Below the pieces are notes generated by a model. The model did no database searches and was not told where the DNA came from. It saw nothing but the letters and a program-made list of their open reading frames with translations. A program made the position numbers and the translations under genes. A DNA stretch of 64,000 nucleotides from Amblyomma americanum (lineage: Eukaryota; Arthropoda; Arachnida; Ixodida; Ixodidae), in the NCBI RefSeq assembly GCF_052857255.1, contig NC_135500.1, positions 105,037,048 through 105,101,047 on the forward strand, written 5' to 3'. Shown one piece after another: positions 36,255 through 49,089 of the stretch; the stretch's first letter is position 1, and every line of letters begins with the position of its first letter.

Positions 36255-37880
36255 AACCCCCGTGATCATCGTCATCATCAGCCTCATTGCGCCCATTGCA
36301 GGGCAACGGCCTGTCCCATGTCTCTCCAATTAACCATTGCCAGCAGCGCCGACACTATGCCTGCAAACTTCTTAATCTCGTCCGCCCACCTAACCTTCTC
36401 CTGCCCCCTGCTACGCTTGCCTTCTCTTGGAATTAACTCCGTTACCCTTCAGGACCAGCGGTTGTCGTGTCTTCGCATTACATGTCCTGTCCAAGCCCAT
36501 TTTTCCTCTTGTTTTCGGCTTGGATGAGATTAAACCACGTTTGTCCCCTACCCACTCTGCGCACTTCCGATCTCTTAACGTTGCACCTATCATTTTTGTT
36601 TCGATGGCTCGCTGCGTTGTCCTTAACTTAAGCTTAACCCTTTTCCTTAGCCTCCACGTGTCTGCCCCTTAGATGAGTACTAGCAAGATACAGCTGCTGT
36701 AGACTTTTACCTTCAGGGACATTGGTAAACTGTCATTCATGATCTGAGAGAACCTGACATATGCGCTCCACTCCATCCTTATCCTTCTGTTTATTTCCCT
36801 CTCATGCTTATCCTTCTAGTTATTTCTCTCTCATGATCCGGATCAGCTGTCACTAATATTCCTTTACCACTTCCAGCACCTCGTTGCTAATTGTGAACTG
36901 CTGTTCCCTTGCTAGACTGTTGAACTTTACTTTGGTTTTCTGCATATTAACTTCTTAGACCAATCGTTCTGCTCTGCCTCTCTAACTCATTGATCATCAT
37001 TCGCAGTTCACCTCCTGAGTGGCTCAGCAAGGCAAGATCATCACGGAATCACAGATTGTTTTGGTATTCTCCATTAACTCTTATCCCCAACTGTTCCCAA
37101 ATGAGGCCTTGAAATACCCCCTGTAAACAGGCGGTGAATGGCTCTACGACTGCTCAGGTTTCCACGGAGTCGAATACTTTCTCGTAATTAAGAAGCCTAT
37201 ATATTGTTGTTGGTTGTATTCTGCGTATTTCTCTATCGCTTTATTGATAGTGTGAATATGATATATTGTGGAATATCCTTTCCGAAAGCCTGCCTGGTAA
37301 TTTGGTTTATTGAAGTATAACGTTGCCCTGACTCTAGTAGCCTTTAGCTTAGTAAGTACCTTGCAGGCAACGGACACTATGCTGATCGGTCTGTAATTTT
37401 TCAAGTCCTTGGCGTATCCTTACTTATGAATTCAGACAATATTCCCGTTCTTCCAGGCTTCTGGTATGGCCGAGGTATTAAAGCATTGCGCATACAAGGT
37501 GCCTAATTTTCTAGCACAATCTCCCCTCCATCCTTCAACTGATCTGTTGTGTCCTAATCCTCATCAGCTGCTTTTCCCCTTTGAATTGCTCCGAAGGCTT
37601 TGTTTAATTTCTCTTTCACTACTGGCGGGATGACGCATTGCTTCACGCTACTGTCTTTCACATTGACGATCTTTTTACATTGGCTACTTTATAGATTTGC
37701 GCAGACCCCTTGGGCTACTTTCGCTATTTTATCCATGATGCTAATGACATTGCCCTCCGTTTATCTTTATGCATACATCAGGTTTTTACCTATGCCTAGT
37801 TTCCTCTTCATCGCTTTCAGGCTACCTCCGCTATTTAGAGCATGCTCGATTCTCTCCATATCAGTTGTGACACCAACAAA
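36255..37880 (-). mobile_element. RTE-type LINE, 5'-truncated
   Basis: Minus-strand non-LTR retrotransposon. The RT finger motifs read NYRPISIVSVACKVLTK, then QAGFRKGYSTIYHIHTINKA and IEKYAEYNQQQYIGF (37144-37404); the A-G-F-R-x-G-x-S-T-x-D/Y-H-I block is characteristic of RTE/BovB-type elements. Upstream (37765-37880) an N-terminal part remains. Downstream to 36255 is the C-terminal region (KRSRGQEKVRWADEIKKFAG). The 3' UTR-type sequence is shared with 2300-2850. Frames are broken by several stops. BovB-type RTE elements are known in some ticks; placing this copy within RTE needs an alignment. Confidence 0.82.
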
Positions 37881-39910
37881 AATAAAATTAAAGTGCTCCT
37901 CTTGTGCTTGGATGTGCTCTTTGTTTTTCTTTTCTAATTCACGGTTTAAGCAGGGTTGCTGCTGTCTTTCTGTATTTTGCTGCGTGGGTAGTATGAGCGA
38001 CATTCGCCCTGAAGCACGGCTCGTGAATCTTCACAAAAGGCGTCTGAAGCCTCGGCCAATGAAGCCTCCATTCACCAGAAGAGCCAACCACTCACCTTCA
38101 CCTCCCGCACACCACCCCAGACCAGATGACAATGCGACAGCCAAGCGATAATGCGAACGTGAAATGAAATTTAAAGAGACAACGGGATAGCGATCAATGT
38201 AAAAGCGAAATGTACTACTACTACTGCTTATGTATATTTGTCGCCTCATATCTAACACCTTGTTTACTTTTTTGTATTGCTTATTTCGAAGGCTCGTCGT
38301 TAACCTTCGATTGTCACTGCCTGGCTTCAACCGCCGTGCTCAACTCAATGGTTCGACGGTCTGTTGAGCCACTTACTTCGGTGAAGTTCTTTGCCTTGAC
38401 CCACCGTGCTCGTGAGACGATCCGGCAATCTGTTAGAATAAGCCTGCTGGCACTTTGGAGGAAAGCTGGGACATCAGGCTGAGAGATCCCGAATCCATTG
38501 AATAAGCTTCCAAAGCATAGCATACCAATCACAATCATCCCAACGCCATTGGGCAAAGCGCTGCATCCCACCCACTGGGCAAAGCGGTGCATCCCACTAC
38601 AGCGTTTCCCCTCGCCTCTGGAGCGGGCTACAAGTCACTCTCGCATGCACTCTCTCGATGGTGAACGCAATACCGCAAACTAGCTAAGCCACGTTGCCGA
38701 TTGTACGTCCACCGGTGAGCTGCGCGTGACTTCAGGGTTCTTGGAATTCGGGGCTGTCGCCACACAACCCCTTCTTGCATCACCGCTTCTCGTGCGACGT
38801 GGTGACGTCAACGTGCGGCGCGTCACAGTGGCTCCCGTTACTGCCTAGCTGCAGGCTAGCCTGGTAGAAGGGACCTATTGTAGAATGTCTCCCCCTTACA
38901 ATCCTATCATGAGGAGGGAGCACTCGGGGTCGTTCAGGAGCTAGGCGCAGAGGTTGCGTTCGACGAGCGCGACACTGGTTGCTATACACGTTTTTAGATT
39001 GCTTGTCTACACGGAAAGATTCCACAATCAGTGAAAACAAAAAAAGCGATGCGACTGATTTGTAGGTAACACTGTCAATGTGCGAGTATAATTTGATTCG
39101 TCAGTTTTCTATGATGAGAAGGAAGATTCCAACGAAGGCGATCTCCACAAGACAGCTTTCCGGTGTATAGTGACGCCCACGCTGAGGTGTCATTCATGCT
39201 TTTTTCTCAACAAGAATTTCATCCTATTCGTTGCGAGATTAGCGTATTAGCGGCTGCACCTTCAGTCCTCTAGTGATCCGTAGGCAGCCGTCGGCGCTCA
39301 AGGAACCCTCCATGCCGGTAGTTCGTTTCATGTTTACTGGAGGTTTTTTTTGCCGAAGAAAACGTCCCTTCTGCAGTGAATCTGTAATACACCGCTTCAA
39401 AAATTTTGAGTGTTTCATAAAAATTTGTAATATTCGCAATCGTTTCGTAAAAGGAGCGCCAATTGCCGGGAAGGGGTACTTGCACGGAGACAAGCAAACA
39501 TTTTTAGTGCCCTAGCATTAATACCCCCAATCATCAAACCGCCTCTGCCTGCTTGACGGCGCGCGTTGCTGGAGAAGAGCAACCTAGGTCTCGCAAGCGC
39601 CAACGGTGGGAGTACCTGCAATAGCAGGGCAGGGGCGCACCACTGCGCGAGGAATGGTTGAGGACACGTAGCTATCTCTTAATGAAAAATAGAGAGTGAC
39701 CAATTCGGCAATTATGGGCACTAACACAGTAACGTCAAAAGACGAAACTTAAAGGCCGCCTCCAATTACAGTGCGATCACAGTAAGGCCAGAAGCGCCCA
39801 CCATGGTGGCTACTAATCACCGATTTCCAAACCGAGCCTCAAACCAAAACCGGAACCAAAGTGAACACCCAAGTGCGATCGCATTTAATTCGCAATTGGT
39901 CTAACCACGC
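37881..39910. other. intron, nothing recognised
   Basis: About 2 kb without recognisable exons or transposon proteins. A short palindrome-like repeat of 'ggcaaagcg(c/g)tgcatccca' occurs twice in tandem at 38549-38595. Confidence 0.4.
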
Positions 39911-40215
39911 GACCTGCCGCGATGGCTCAGTGGTTAGGGCGCTCGGCTACTGATCGGGAGTTCCCGGGCTCGAACCCGACCGCTGCGGCTGCGTTTCGAT
40001 GGAGGCGAAACGCTAATGCGCCCTTGTGCTGTGCGATATCAGTGCACGTTAAAGATCCCCAGGCGGTCGAAATTATTCCGGAGCTCTCCACTACGGCACC
40101 TCTTTCTTCCTCTCTTCTGTCACTCCCTCCTTTATTCAATCCCTTTCGGCGCGGTTCAGGTGTCCGCCGATGTGTAAGACAGATACTGCGCCATTTTCTT
40201 TCTCGAAACATAATT
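39911..40215 (+). repeat. tRNA-derived SINE (Ruka-like, nearly full length)
   Basis: Head cctgccgcgatggctcagtggttagggcg (A box) and gggctcgaacccgacc (B box). The body is cgctaatgcgcccttgtgctgtgcgat, then gcacgttaaagatccccagg. The pyrimidine block is cctctttcttcctc. The 3' part, gcggttcaggtgtcc to gacagatactgcgcc, ends before a tttctttctcgaaaca tail in which the (ATT)n is missing. Confidence 0.92.
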
Positions 40216-42479
40216 TTCAACCACGCGAAATTAGCCGTCTTTTTTTTTTCATTGAGCCGTGTGGTTTAAGTACGTTCGCCTTCTACCGCGTTACGGGCAT
40301 ATTAAGGCGAAAGCCTTTTTTGGCTCATACTCGCGCGTCCAGTGTAACGCTGTCTTCCACGAATAACACGGCAACTATTCAGGATAGCAGAAATCGAAGG
40401 GTAGCATCAGAAAAAGGGGACAAAATGTAACCCTCACGCCATGTTTGATGACTGCAGAGTGAGGAGTTAATTACAGCCAATTGTGGCAAAAAAAACAAAC
40501 AGAACAAACAAATGTGTCAATATAGGGCGGACGTCGATATAGCGACGGGAGAGGGTGCCGTCACACCCGAGATCATCATGGTAACGGCGCGCGCGCTGGT
40601 GGCGCCACGTGTGCCACCACCGGAGAAGCCAGGAGCCAGAGAATAAGAGAAGAAACAGAAGGTCAGAGAAGTAGACCGCAAGCAGAAGAAGAAGAAGACC
40701 GGAAGAGCTAACAACGTCGTCTAGATCGAAATTGTGGCAAAGTAGAAGCCTTTGGGAGTGCCACTGTTATGGGAACCTGCGAAGCTAGAATCTCAGTCGG
40801 CAAGGCCAAAGGCTGTCACTTTAGATGGGCAAAGTGCTCCGAAATTTTTTTGGGGTCACACTTTCTGAACGATAGTTTAGCTCTTTATTGTGCATGTCAC
40901 CGGTGTGCGCGCCACTGCCCATCCCAGCCGAAGTGACATAGTTACGCACCCCTTTCATTTCGTAGCTTGTGCAAAAATCTATTGCATTTACATGCAGGCT
41001 ACGTACTAGGCACTATGAACACACTACGAATGGCTGAACAAAATTGCGGTTCGGCTTACGCAAAAGTTCTGCGGAAATAAAAACTTAAATAAGTTATTTG
41101 GGGACAGGAAATTCACTTTCCTTCAAATAAAATAAATGCAAATATTTTTAAAACAGGTACCTGAAATAACACTTTCGATAATTATTCAGTCTGGCGAATG
41201 AAATTGGTTGTCTTCGCACCCATTCTATTGTAAGCATCTCTGACTCCCCGTCAAGTTACTACCACTATTTTTCAGCGGGAATGCCCACCGTGCTTAGAGC
41301 AAGCATGCAAAACAAATCAGCCAAAGTCACGCTTGCAAGGCAAGAAAACACACCACACTTAGAGCAAGCGTGCAAAAAAATCGACACTTACGCTTGCTAA
41401 GCGTGAACAATTTTAGAGCAACGCAAGGAGGGGAGCAAGTTCGTTGTGGCCATGTAATATATTCAGCGCAACGGCATGCCACTTCTCAGAGAGATGTGCT
41501 ACAAACGTCGGTGAATTTCTTGCTTTAGTTTTCGCCTCTTAGAAACAAACGGCTTGCATGAGAGAGAGAGTATTTAGCGTATGGTGGAGTAAATTGGTCT
41601 ATTTTAACCCCTTTAGATTTGTGACGGCATACAGGCTCGAGACTTGGTGACTACAATACACTTTTCGAAGTCCACTCAGACACAGTTTTTAATGCTCGCC
41701 AAAGCACCTGAAGTGCCTAAGACTAACGGAGAATGTCGCGAACGCGCATGACGCACTCGATATGGACAATTATTGTCTTCACTGCAGCGTAAGAGTCAAG
41801 CATAAAATTCTTTTGTATTTCAAGAGTAGCCAAAATTTCTTGCCGTGGACACGCGCATGCCGACTACTGACATACCCACCGCTAGCGTCATCTGGCTAGC
41901 ACGGGAGGCTTGTCAGTAGTGGGTCCACACTGCAAACGGTTCGCCACTGCACCGCAAGGTGGCGACTCAGTTCGACCTCGTGGTCAATAGCGACTGGACA
42001 TCCCAGATAAGAGTGTGCTTCAAGATATCATGTACCGTCTATCTTAACCGCTTCCCGCTGCCGCAAGCCCCACCGCGCATACGCAGATTGTCCCACGTTG
42101 TCAGGAGCGCCCTTAGTAGGCCTGCGCTTGTACTGTCGGCTTCACCTGTGCACGCTTGAATAGGTGACGGTACACTGTACCCGTCATTCTGTGGTAAACG
42201 TGATAACACTCATGCACTATATGTCAACGCTTCCCTTCTGGGCTTCGGTTCTGCGCACCCGTTTTTTTCAAGCTCTTATTCCGCTGTAGAACCAAAATCC
42301 CCAAAACATGTAGATATTGCATTCGCGCACATTGTGGTCCGGGCGGGGCTTCACATCATCTCAGAGGCAATTTGCGTGGGCTGTCCTGGTCTGAAAATAT
42401 TTGTCTGGGTGTCATCGCACATAAAGCACCTTCAGATATTTGTTTTCTCCCTACCGCTATTAGCTGTTGCAGAGGAACT
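40216..42479. other. intron, nothing firm
   Basis: No exon recognised. Two direct repeats of about 27 bases with the core cttagagcaagc(a/g)tgcaaaa lie at about 41291-41316 and 41358-41383. GC-rich purine text at 40510-40740 with agaagaagaagaag may be part of an LTR-like repeat. Confidence 0.35.
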
Positions 42480-43165
42480 GTAGCGCAACCAAGACGAACA
42501 CAAGACAGAGGCACACAGGACTAGCGCTAAACTTCATCTAACTTTATACACTGGCAGCGCAGCAAATATAAGGAAAAAACCAGATCACGTGCAGATACTA
42601 GGTCTCACACACCACTATCAACAGAACCGTTCAAGATATGCCATCTCCAATTTGTATAGATTCAAAGATGTATCGATAACACAATATACGCCTCTCTTCC
42701 TTATATGAAATGCCTCCAGTAGTTCCCTTGCCTTAGTATCCTTGCTTTTGCCCAAAATCTATCTCATGAAACCGTGGTTGACACTTTTTGCAGGACTGGC
42801 ATCTATCCTGCGGCAAATGTTCTGCCGCTCGAGGGCAGTCGAAACACTCAGTGCAGTGCTCAGGAAGATGCGCACCACTTAGGTCTTTCAATGAGCGCGC
42901 GTGCTCACCTGCCCTTTCATTTATGACCGCCCTGTTTGGCCCACATAGACCTTCGCGCATGACAGCGGTATCTGATATACCACCCTGATGCAGCAATCTT
43001 TGAACTTGTTTGCATGTCTGACGCGGCAACCACTCTTGTCTTTGCTCGCAATTCGCGCGCAGAGCTGCGCCATCTTGCATGGGGCCGAGAAGGCAACCGG
43101 CAGGCCATGTTTGTTAGCCACTTTTTTCAAGTGGTGGGCTACCGTGTGCACATACGGCACAACCT
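42480..43165 (-). mobile_element. Penelope-like element, GIY-YIG endonuclease and 3' end
   Basis: Minus-strand frames read MPYVHTVAHHLKKVANKHGL, then FSAPCKMAQLCARI, VVYQIPLSCAKVYVGQTGR (43160-42921) and, after a frameshift, NERAGEHARSLKDLSGAHLP with EHCTECFDC. This is the best-preserved Penelope GIY-YIG module of the window: V-V-Y-x-I-P ... V-Y-V-G-Q-T-G-R is intact and the trailing arginine/histidine and cysteine positions are visible. The non-coding part 42480-42730 with acaggactagcgctaaactt resembles the terminal text at 27069-27159. Confidence 0.83.
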
Positions 43166-43289
43166 CCGGTTTGACAGCCGTTTCTCTGCTCTTAACTGTG
43201 CCTTACGCTGCAAGACAGTTCACGTTTCCACAGGCAGTGCTGGACAGGTGCGAAAAGAGCGCTGCATTTTTGTTACCGTTGTAAACACG

Positions 43290-43332
43290 CACGCGGCACG
43301 TACACACCCACACACGCACGCACGCACGCGCG

Positions 43333-43397
<65 letters not shown>

Positions 43398-43535
43398 GCA
43401 CTCGCACACACACGCACACACACGCACACACGCACACACGCACACACACGCCCGCACGCAAACACGCGCGCACACATGCACGCACGAACACACGCACGAT
43501 ACACGCACAAGCACACACACGCTCGCGCGCGCAGG
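43290..43535. repeat. (CA)n microsatellite with CG-variant flanks
   Basis: Nearly pure (CA)n at about 43335-43395, flanked by degenerate cacg/cgca repeats. The His/Thr- and Cys/Val-rich open frames here are artefacts of the repeat. Confidence 0.97.
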
Positions 43536-43957
43536 CATGCCTGCCCTGCTGTGGTCTTACGCGTTTTGCGTAGAAAACACGACCGATTTATTCGAGGGGT
43601 AAGGTAATTTTGTACTCATTCAGAGGCAGACTTTCCAAAATTTAGGAGCCACACTTTCATGCCAAGTGCTTTTCTGACCTTCACTGTAAAAAGTACAATT
43701 CGGACGTCAGTCAGATTTGCGGTTTGTGCGATGGCTGTACTTTTCACTTTGGATCCACTCCTTAAAAATTTTAAATGCAAAATCAAGTAAGCTGTTCAAG
43801 AATTTTCAACTTGTGCGAGTCCTTGTTCCTGTTCTCAAAACTACAGGATTGCTGTTCTTCTTGAGCAGTCGATTATGATTTACAAAGTTTTGCTTGTAAT
43901 TATGAATTCAGTTCCTGCACTTTTCTTACATGCCCTTGTAAATATTTTTTTTTGCAG

Positions 43958-44043
43958 GAAAATTGCTCCTCCTTCGTTCTGACTCCACGAAGACAGCCGC
44001 TACTGTTATAGGCCATACACTTGATAATAAAGAAACCTGCTCT
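43958..44043 (+). CDS. MAM/LDLa receptor-like protein, exon F (second MAM domain, second part)
   Basis: 86-base exon, acceptor aatattttttttttgcag, donor gtaagt, phase 1 in and phase 0 out. It reads G-KLLLLRSDSTKTAATVIGH then TLDNKETCS. It matches the MAM strand G-x-Y-L-L-L-x-S and the region before the third conserved cysteine. It joins in phase to 31429-31584 (N-P-E-G-K-L-L) and to 47318. In the first MAM domain the corresponding exon continues past the cysteine, so one intron position differs. Confidence 0.87.
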
Positions 44044-44832
44044 GTAAGTATACCACCGAAATATCGTATATTTTTTAAGCTCAAAACATGGAGCCTGGCT
44101 TTTGCCTTAAAACGATTTTCTGAGTACTCGTGATCACCGTTACAGCAAATGGAGACGGCGTTCCATTGGGCCGAATTCGTCATGTGGTAGCTAAGCATTC
44201 ACTCCCATATTTATTGTAGGTAAAGATTTCTTAATGCGATACCATGAAAGACGAACCCAAGAGACCCAGCATACAGCACAGGTCCAACTTAGAGGTAGTC
44301 TCGATACCGAATACATGGGCAATTTTGATCGATCGTGTTAACAGAAAGTTTAGTAAGCTGGTACAACGTTTTTCACCAAAAACAGCACGCGAAGAAAGGC
44401 TGCAACTGCCCTGTCTGCTTGCCCTGCTTTTTGCCCCGGCGTCGTTTTTAGCGATAAATCATTACAATCTACTAGAAGCCGTGACAGAGCAGCCCTATGT
44501 GTGCGACCTGCACTTTATGTGTTCGTATTGTGTATAAACGGAAGTGGTAGCGTAAGCGTGAATGCCACTTCCATTTACAATTTTACTGCTCTACCAAGGT
44601 TTCGGTTTAAAACTGGCCATGCGTTATTTGGATTCTCTTTGTGTCGCTAGTACTGCCTATGTATTCTGTCTCCTTTCATGTGCGGTGCTTGAATGACAAA
44701 AGATTAGCTAAAACTATTTTATTGCATTCCCCTGTACTGCCAGACTCATTTCTTGTTTTTTCCATTCGCGTTTGTGCATTTTGCCTTCAAAACGAAGCTA
44801 TGAACCAACAAGCCCAAAAACATGTTCTGGGA
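44044..44832. other. intron, nothing recognised
   Basis: Intronic sequence without recognised exon or repeat. Confidence 0.4.
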
Positions 44833-45135
44833 CCCGCCGCGGTGGTTCAGTGGTTAGGGCGCTCGGCTACTGAGCCGGAGTTCCTGGGTTCGAACCCGAC
44901 CGCGGCGGCTGCGTTTTTATGGAGGAAAAACGCTAAGGCGCCCGTGTGCTGTGCGATGTCAGTGCACGTTAAATATCCCCAGGTGGTCGAAATTATTCCG
45001 GAGCCCTCCACTACGGCACCTCTTTCTTCCTTCCTTCTTTCACCCCTTCCTTTATCCCTTCCCTTAGGTCGCGATTCAGGTGTCCAACAATATATGCGCC
45101 GTTTCTTTTCTGCCCAAAACCAGTTATTATTATTT
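44833..45135 (+). repeat. tRNA-derived SINE (Ruka-like, full length)
   Basis: Head cccgccgcggtggttcagtgg, B box gggttcgaacccgacc, conserved body and pyrimidine block. The 3' part is caggtgtccaacaatatatg, then ctgcccaaaaccagttattattatttt as a short (ATT)n tail. Confidence 0.95.
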
Positions 45136-46179
45136 TCTCCCATGCATATCTGTGCATTTTATACCGGGATATTTCACTGAGCGCATGCACCAAGTCGGAG
45201 GTGCGACAGGCGAAAACAATGTGATGGTGAATGTATTTTATCATAGCTTGCTTCCCAGAGCGCAGAAAGCTATGCTACGGGTGGCATCGCTGAGGCGGGC
45301 ATGTTAAGTTCAGCCTTAGTCATGAACGAAAAAATTGGCCCACGATTACGACATTCGACAATGCGAAATTTTAGCGCAGCAGCTGAGGTATTTGAGCCAT
45401 AGGCGATTGAAGACGCAACGAACAGCACCGAACAGCGGCGGCGCTTGGCCTCGAGATCGGTTAACCGTACAGCGAAAGCAATCTACAACTTGTGGCCGCT
45501 GCTGCTGAGCCTGTGTTTGGGCTGTGCTTAGCGGCGCAGCCGCTGCACACGTAGCGCCGATACCTCTCTCACCGAGCTCCCGTCACACATACTTCCTCCG
45601 CTTTCCACCTCGTTCTCTAGGCTTACCCTCCTCCTTCGCTTCCCTTTTCGCACTCTTTTCAACATAGCTATCTTTCAACCTCCGCCGATCGCTCTCATCG
45701 CTACCGTCGTAATTTCATTAAGAGGCTGACGCCACTTATCCCAGGAAAACGCACTTGAGAGCTACACTCTAAAAAATTCTCTTCTTACGATAATACCGGC
45801 CATGTCTTCCGGTTACGGGCGCCACTACGGAAGCTTCTCTGGCACAGAGGTGCGGCGTGGCCAAGGCTGGTAAACGAAAACGGCAAAGGTTGCATCAAAT
45901 GTAAAGGAGGGGATTTTTCCCCGAGCCGCGTGCAGAACTTCTTATACTTTGTTTGCGACGCGTTGATATAAATTGAAGGCTCTCTAACGCTGCCCCCTTA
46001 TTCCAGGCGTTAAAGGTTGCTTTGCCGCCCCTTAGAGCTCTAGCCGTTCGAAAAACCAAATGATATGTCTGCTTTGCACTAATAATAAGCGGATGACACT
46101 GTAAAGAGTAATGCTGCACCAAGCGAGAAACCTCCACCCGTAGGAACGGCACGAATCCGTCAAGAAACGGCTGACTTAC
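45136..46179. other. intron, nothing recognised
   Basis: A pyrimidine-rich block (45580-45670) is present but no exon or repeat family was identified. Confidence 0.4.
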
Positions 46180-46487
46180 CCGCCGCGGTAGCTCAGTGGT
46201 TAGGGCGCTCGGCTACTGATACGGAGTTCCCGGGTTCGAACCCGACCATGGCGGCTGCGTTTTTACGGAGGCAAAACGCTAAGTCGCCCGTGTGCTGTGC
46301 GATGTCAGTGCACGTTAAAGACCCCCAGGTGTTCGAAATTATTCCGGAGCCCTCCACTATGGCGCCTCTTTCTTCTTTCCTTCTTTCACTCCCTCCTTCA
46401 TCCCTTCTCTTACGGCGCGGTGCAGTTGTCCAACGATATATGAGATACGTACTGCGCCGTTTTCTTTCCCCCAAAACCAATTATTTG
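46180..46487 (+). repeat. tRNA-derived SINE (Ruka-like, full length)
   Basis: Head cccgccgcggtagctcagtgg, B box gggttcgaacccgacc, body with gtgctgtgcgatgtcagtgcacg, ending cccaaaaccaattattt. Same orientation as the neighbouring copies. Confidence 0.95.
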
Positions 46488-47317
46488 CGTTCGCCAGTTT
46501 TACACGAACCTCCAAAATTATCAAGCGATTCTTCGTCACGTTACTCAGGAAGTTCCTGTTTAGGGTGCTATTTCCCGAAGTTCCTCATTATCATTATAGT
46601 CTTGCTTGTAGCTGAAACCGCTACTGCTCCAACTGGCAACGAAGCAAATAACCGGCGTAGCTGCTCGTAAAGTTGAGGTTTTCTCGCTGCACAACATTTG
46701 TGTTAGTACGAAGCAAGTAGTATTCAGCAGTGGTAGTGCGAAGGGTACACATTGAACCATGAGGTAAACTAAACCGTTGCTCTTATAAGATGGGCTACCG
46801 TATACCGAAACATAAAACACCTATCACACAAAGGTAAATGGGACAGGTTCTTGTCCCGTCTAGATTTATCCGTTGTGTGCTTTGTGTTGCGCAACGCAGC
46901 ATCCCATGCTTAATCATGACCTATCTGGACCCTAAACAAATGCTACTAAAACAATACTCTCTTCCTAAATTCTTACTTTACAAAATATTACAGAAGTGCA
47001 CACGTTGAACGATTTGTAAGTGTTCAAGTCGTTCTCTGTACAGTGTTCCTATGTGGTGCCTATGTTGCGTGTGTCTTGTCCGTACCGTGCAGTCGTCGAT
47101 CATTGTAGACATGCGCTGAATGTTGTATTTCAATGTTGCGTTTACGTCGATGCTTTTGCTACGTTACTCTGAAATTATAAACGTAAAAGGGCTGAAATGA
47201 TATACTGTTATTTGTTGTTTTGAACTATATAAATATGAATTGTTGCCTGCGCTGCCCAACGGCTACCTGAATTGCATTATGATTGTGTACGTTTTGTTTT
47301 GCTCTTGTGTTGCACAG
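46488..47317. other. intron, nothing recognised
   Basis: No recognisable feature apart from the acceptor gctcttgtgttgcacag at the right end. Confidence 0.45.
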
Positions 47318-47485
47318 ATCTCATTTTTCTACATAATTCAAGGAACAGCGAATTCCCAACTTAAGCTTGCTATCCGCACGGCCAAAGATGGCGCCTGGAA
47401 GACAAAGTGGCAGAAATCGGAGCCGACTGAATTTTTTCATTTTATTCAAGCCATTGTAGATTTCAGTGAAGAAACTCCGTATCAG
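47318..47485 (+). CDS. MAM/LDLa receptor-like protein, exon G (second MAM domain, third part)
   Basis: 168-base exon, acceptor cttgtgttgcacag, donor gtgaga, phase 0-0. It reads ISFFYIIQGTANSQLKLAIR, later GAWKTKWQKSEPTEFF, and ends AIVDFSEETPYQ. It matches the MAM strand after the third cysteine ([LI]-S-F-x-Y-x-x-x-G-x-x-x-x-x-L-x-[LV]) and the tryptophan-containing middle (W-K-T-K-W). The end corresponds to the V-x-[LF] strand before the last MAM exon. It joins 43958-44043 as C-S-I-S-F-F and 51991 as T-P-Y-Q-V-A-F. Confidence 0.93.
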
Positions 47486-48060
47486 GTGAGACGGACAGTG
47501 ATTTCTGCCTATGCTTCCAAACTGTATAATGCAGCTCAACCTGCTTCTCCGTGGCCTGTGAACTAGAAAGCACGTTGCTGGCAAAATACTGCTTCATACT
47601 TACAACCCTCGCCGAAGGAGAGAATGTGATACTGGGCAGGAGAGTGCATAATGAATATACGTTAATGCAATCACGAACAAAAGAAGAGAATGGGCTCTGT
47701 AGTGTTGAATGACAATCGCCATATAATAGAGTGTGACTGCTTCATCTTACTTACTTTACCTTGTAAAGTAAGACCATTCATAACATGGAGTTAAGAAACC
47801 TTTCTAGAAAATTATTGTCGTTACATAGAAGGCGAGAGCAAAAAAGCATATTTCTTTGTAATATTCATTGAAGACCTTGAAACCATTAGTGAAAGACTAT
47901 TATGCACGTTCAGCAGAAGGATAAAGTTAACAACAATTGAGGGACAGCCTGCCTGAGAAGCGTCCACAATTTTCGGTGTTGTTTTTAATTCAGTCTAAGA
48001 GCCTTTAGCCCTTTTCGAAGTTATGTACACGCCGTGCAACGATCTGGTTGTAGCGCACAA
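47486..48060. other. intron, nothing recognised
   Basis: A small palindrome (cttactttaccttgtaaagtaag) lies at about 47749-47772. Nothing else was recognised. Confidence 0.45.
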
Positions 48061-48382
48061 CCGCCGCGGTGGCTCAGTGGTTAGTGCGCTTGGCTACTGA
48101 TCCGGAGTTCCCGGGTTCGAACCCGACCGTGGCGGCTCCGTTTTTGTGGAGGCAAAACGCTAAGGCGTCCGTGGGCTGTGCGATTTCAGTGCACGTTAAA
48201 GATCTCCAGGAGGTCGAAATTATTCCGGAGCCCTCCACTCGGGCACCTCTTTCTTCCTTTCTTCTCCCACTCCTTCCTTTATCTCATCCCTAACGGCGCG
48301 GTTGAGGTGCCCAAAGATATATGAGACAGATACTGCGCCAGTTGGTTTCCCCCAAAACGAAGTATTATTATTATTATTATTG
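48061..48382 (+). repeat. tRNA-derived SINE (Ruka-like, full length)
   Basis: Head ccgccgcggtggctcagtgg, B box gggttcgaacccgacc, the usual body and pyrimidine block, ending cccccaaaacgaag then (TTA)n of six units at 48363-48382. Confidence 0.95.
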
Positions 48383-49089
48383 CAGCGCACCGTAAGAAGC
48401 TCTTGAAGCCACCGGCTGGGCGCTCTGCGCCATGGTAGCAGTATAGCAGCCGCTAATCCAGTGGCCGGTGTAGTCGCTGCCACAGAGCAGAGCACTGCGA
48501 AAAAGAGACCTCGGGCGAACAACAAGCCACCTAGGAGTCTTTTAGCGATAATGCAGAGGAGCTGAACTGGACAGCACTGAAGTTTGTATCCTAAACGAAA
48601 AAAAAACGCGCTGGTCGTAGTGTACCCTTCAGGCCTACCCTGGAAGGAGGAAGCATTTGGGGAGCAAGTCCAACGCAGTGGTATCGGCACCTGTAACGTC
48701 GGCTCAAGATAAATTTTTGAGCACTCTACCCAAGAAAGACACAAGCTTGATGGTTAGTATGTCGGCATTCCCACCGCCAGCCGTCTGTTCATAGCAACTG
48801 AGCTAGCTGTTGTGGAGGTAGAACCCACAGTCCGGCACACATACGCGACAGCTTATGGCAGATTTTAAGATGTTCTACCGTGTGCAAAACTGCAAGTTGT
48901 TCTACCGCGTGAAGCACGTTCCAAGCCATGCCGCACTGCAAGCGGTTTCCACCTAGCGAACCAATCCAGGTTTGGATACTGGAACACTACACTGGTCTCG
49001 ACACCCGGATTTCTCCGTCAGGTAAGGACCGCATGCACAGCGGCATCATTTGGAGTGCGCTGAAAGAGTCGGGGGGGGGGGGGGGGAAG
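48383..49089. other. intron, nothing firm; poly-G at 49071-49086
   Basis: An open minus-strand frame extends left from about 48744 through the SINE. It resembles no known protein and is judged spurious. A 16-base poly-G run precedes the LINE ORF1 remnant. Confidence 0.35.

Noticed and set aside
43203..43607. His/Thr-rich and Cys/Val-rich open frames
   Set aside because: They follow the (CA)n microsatellite on both strands.
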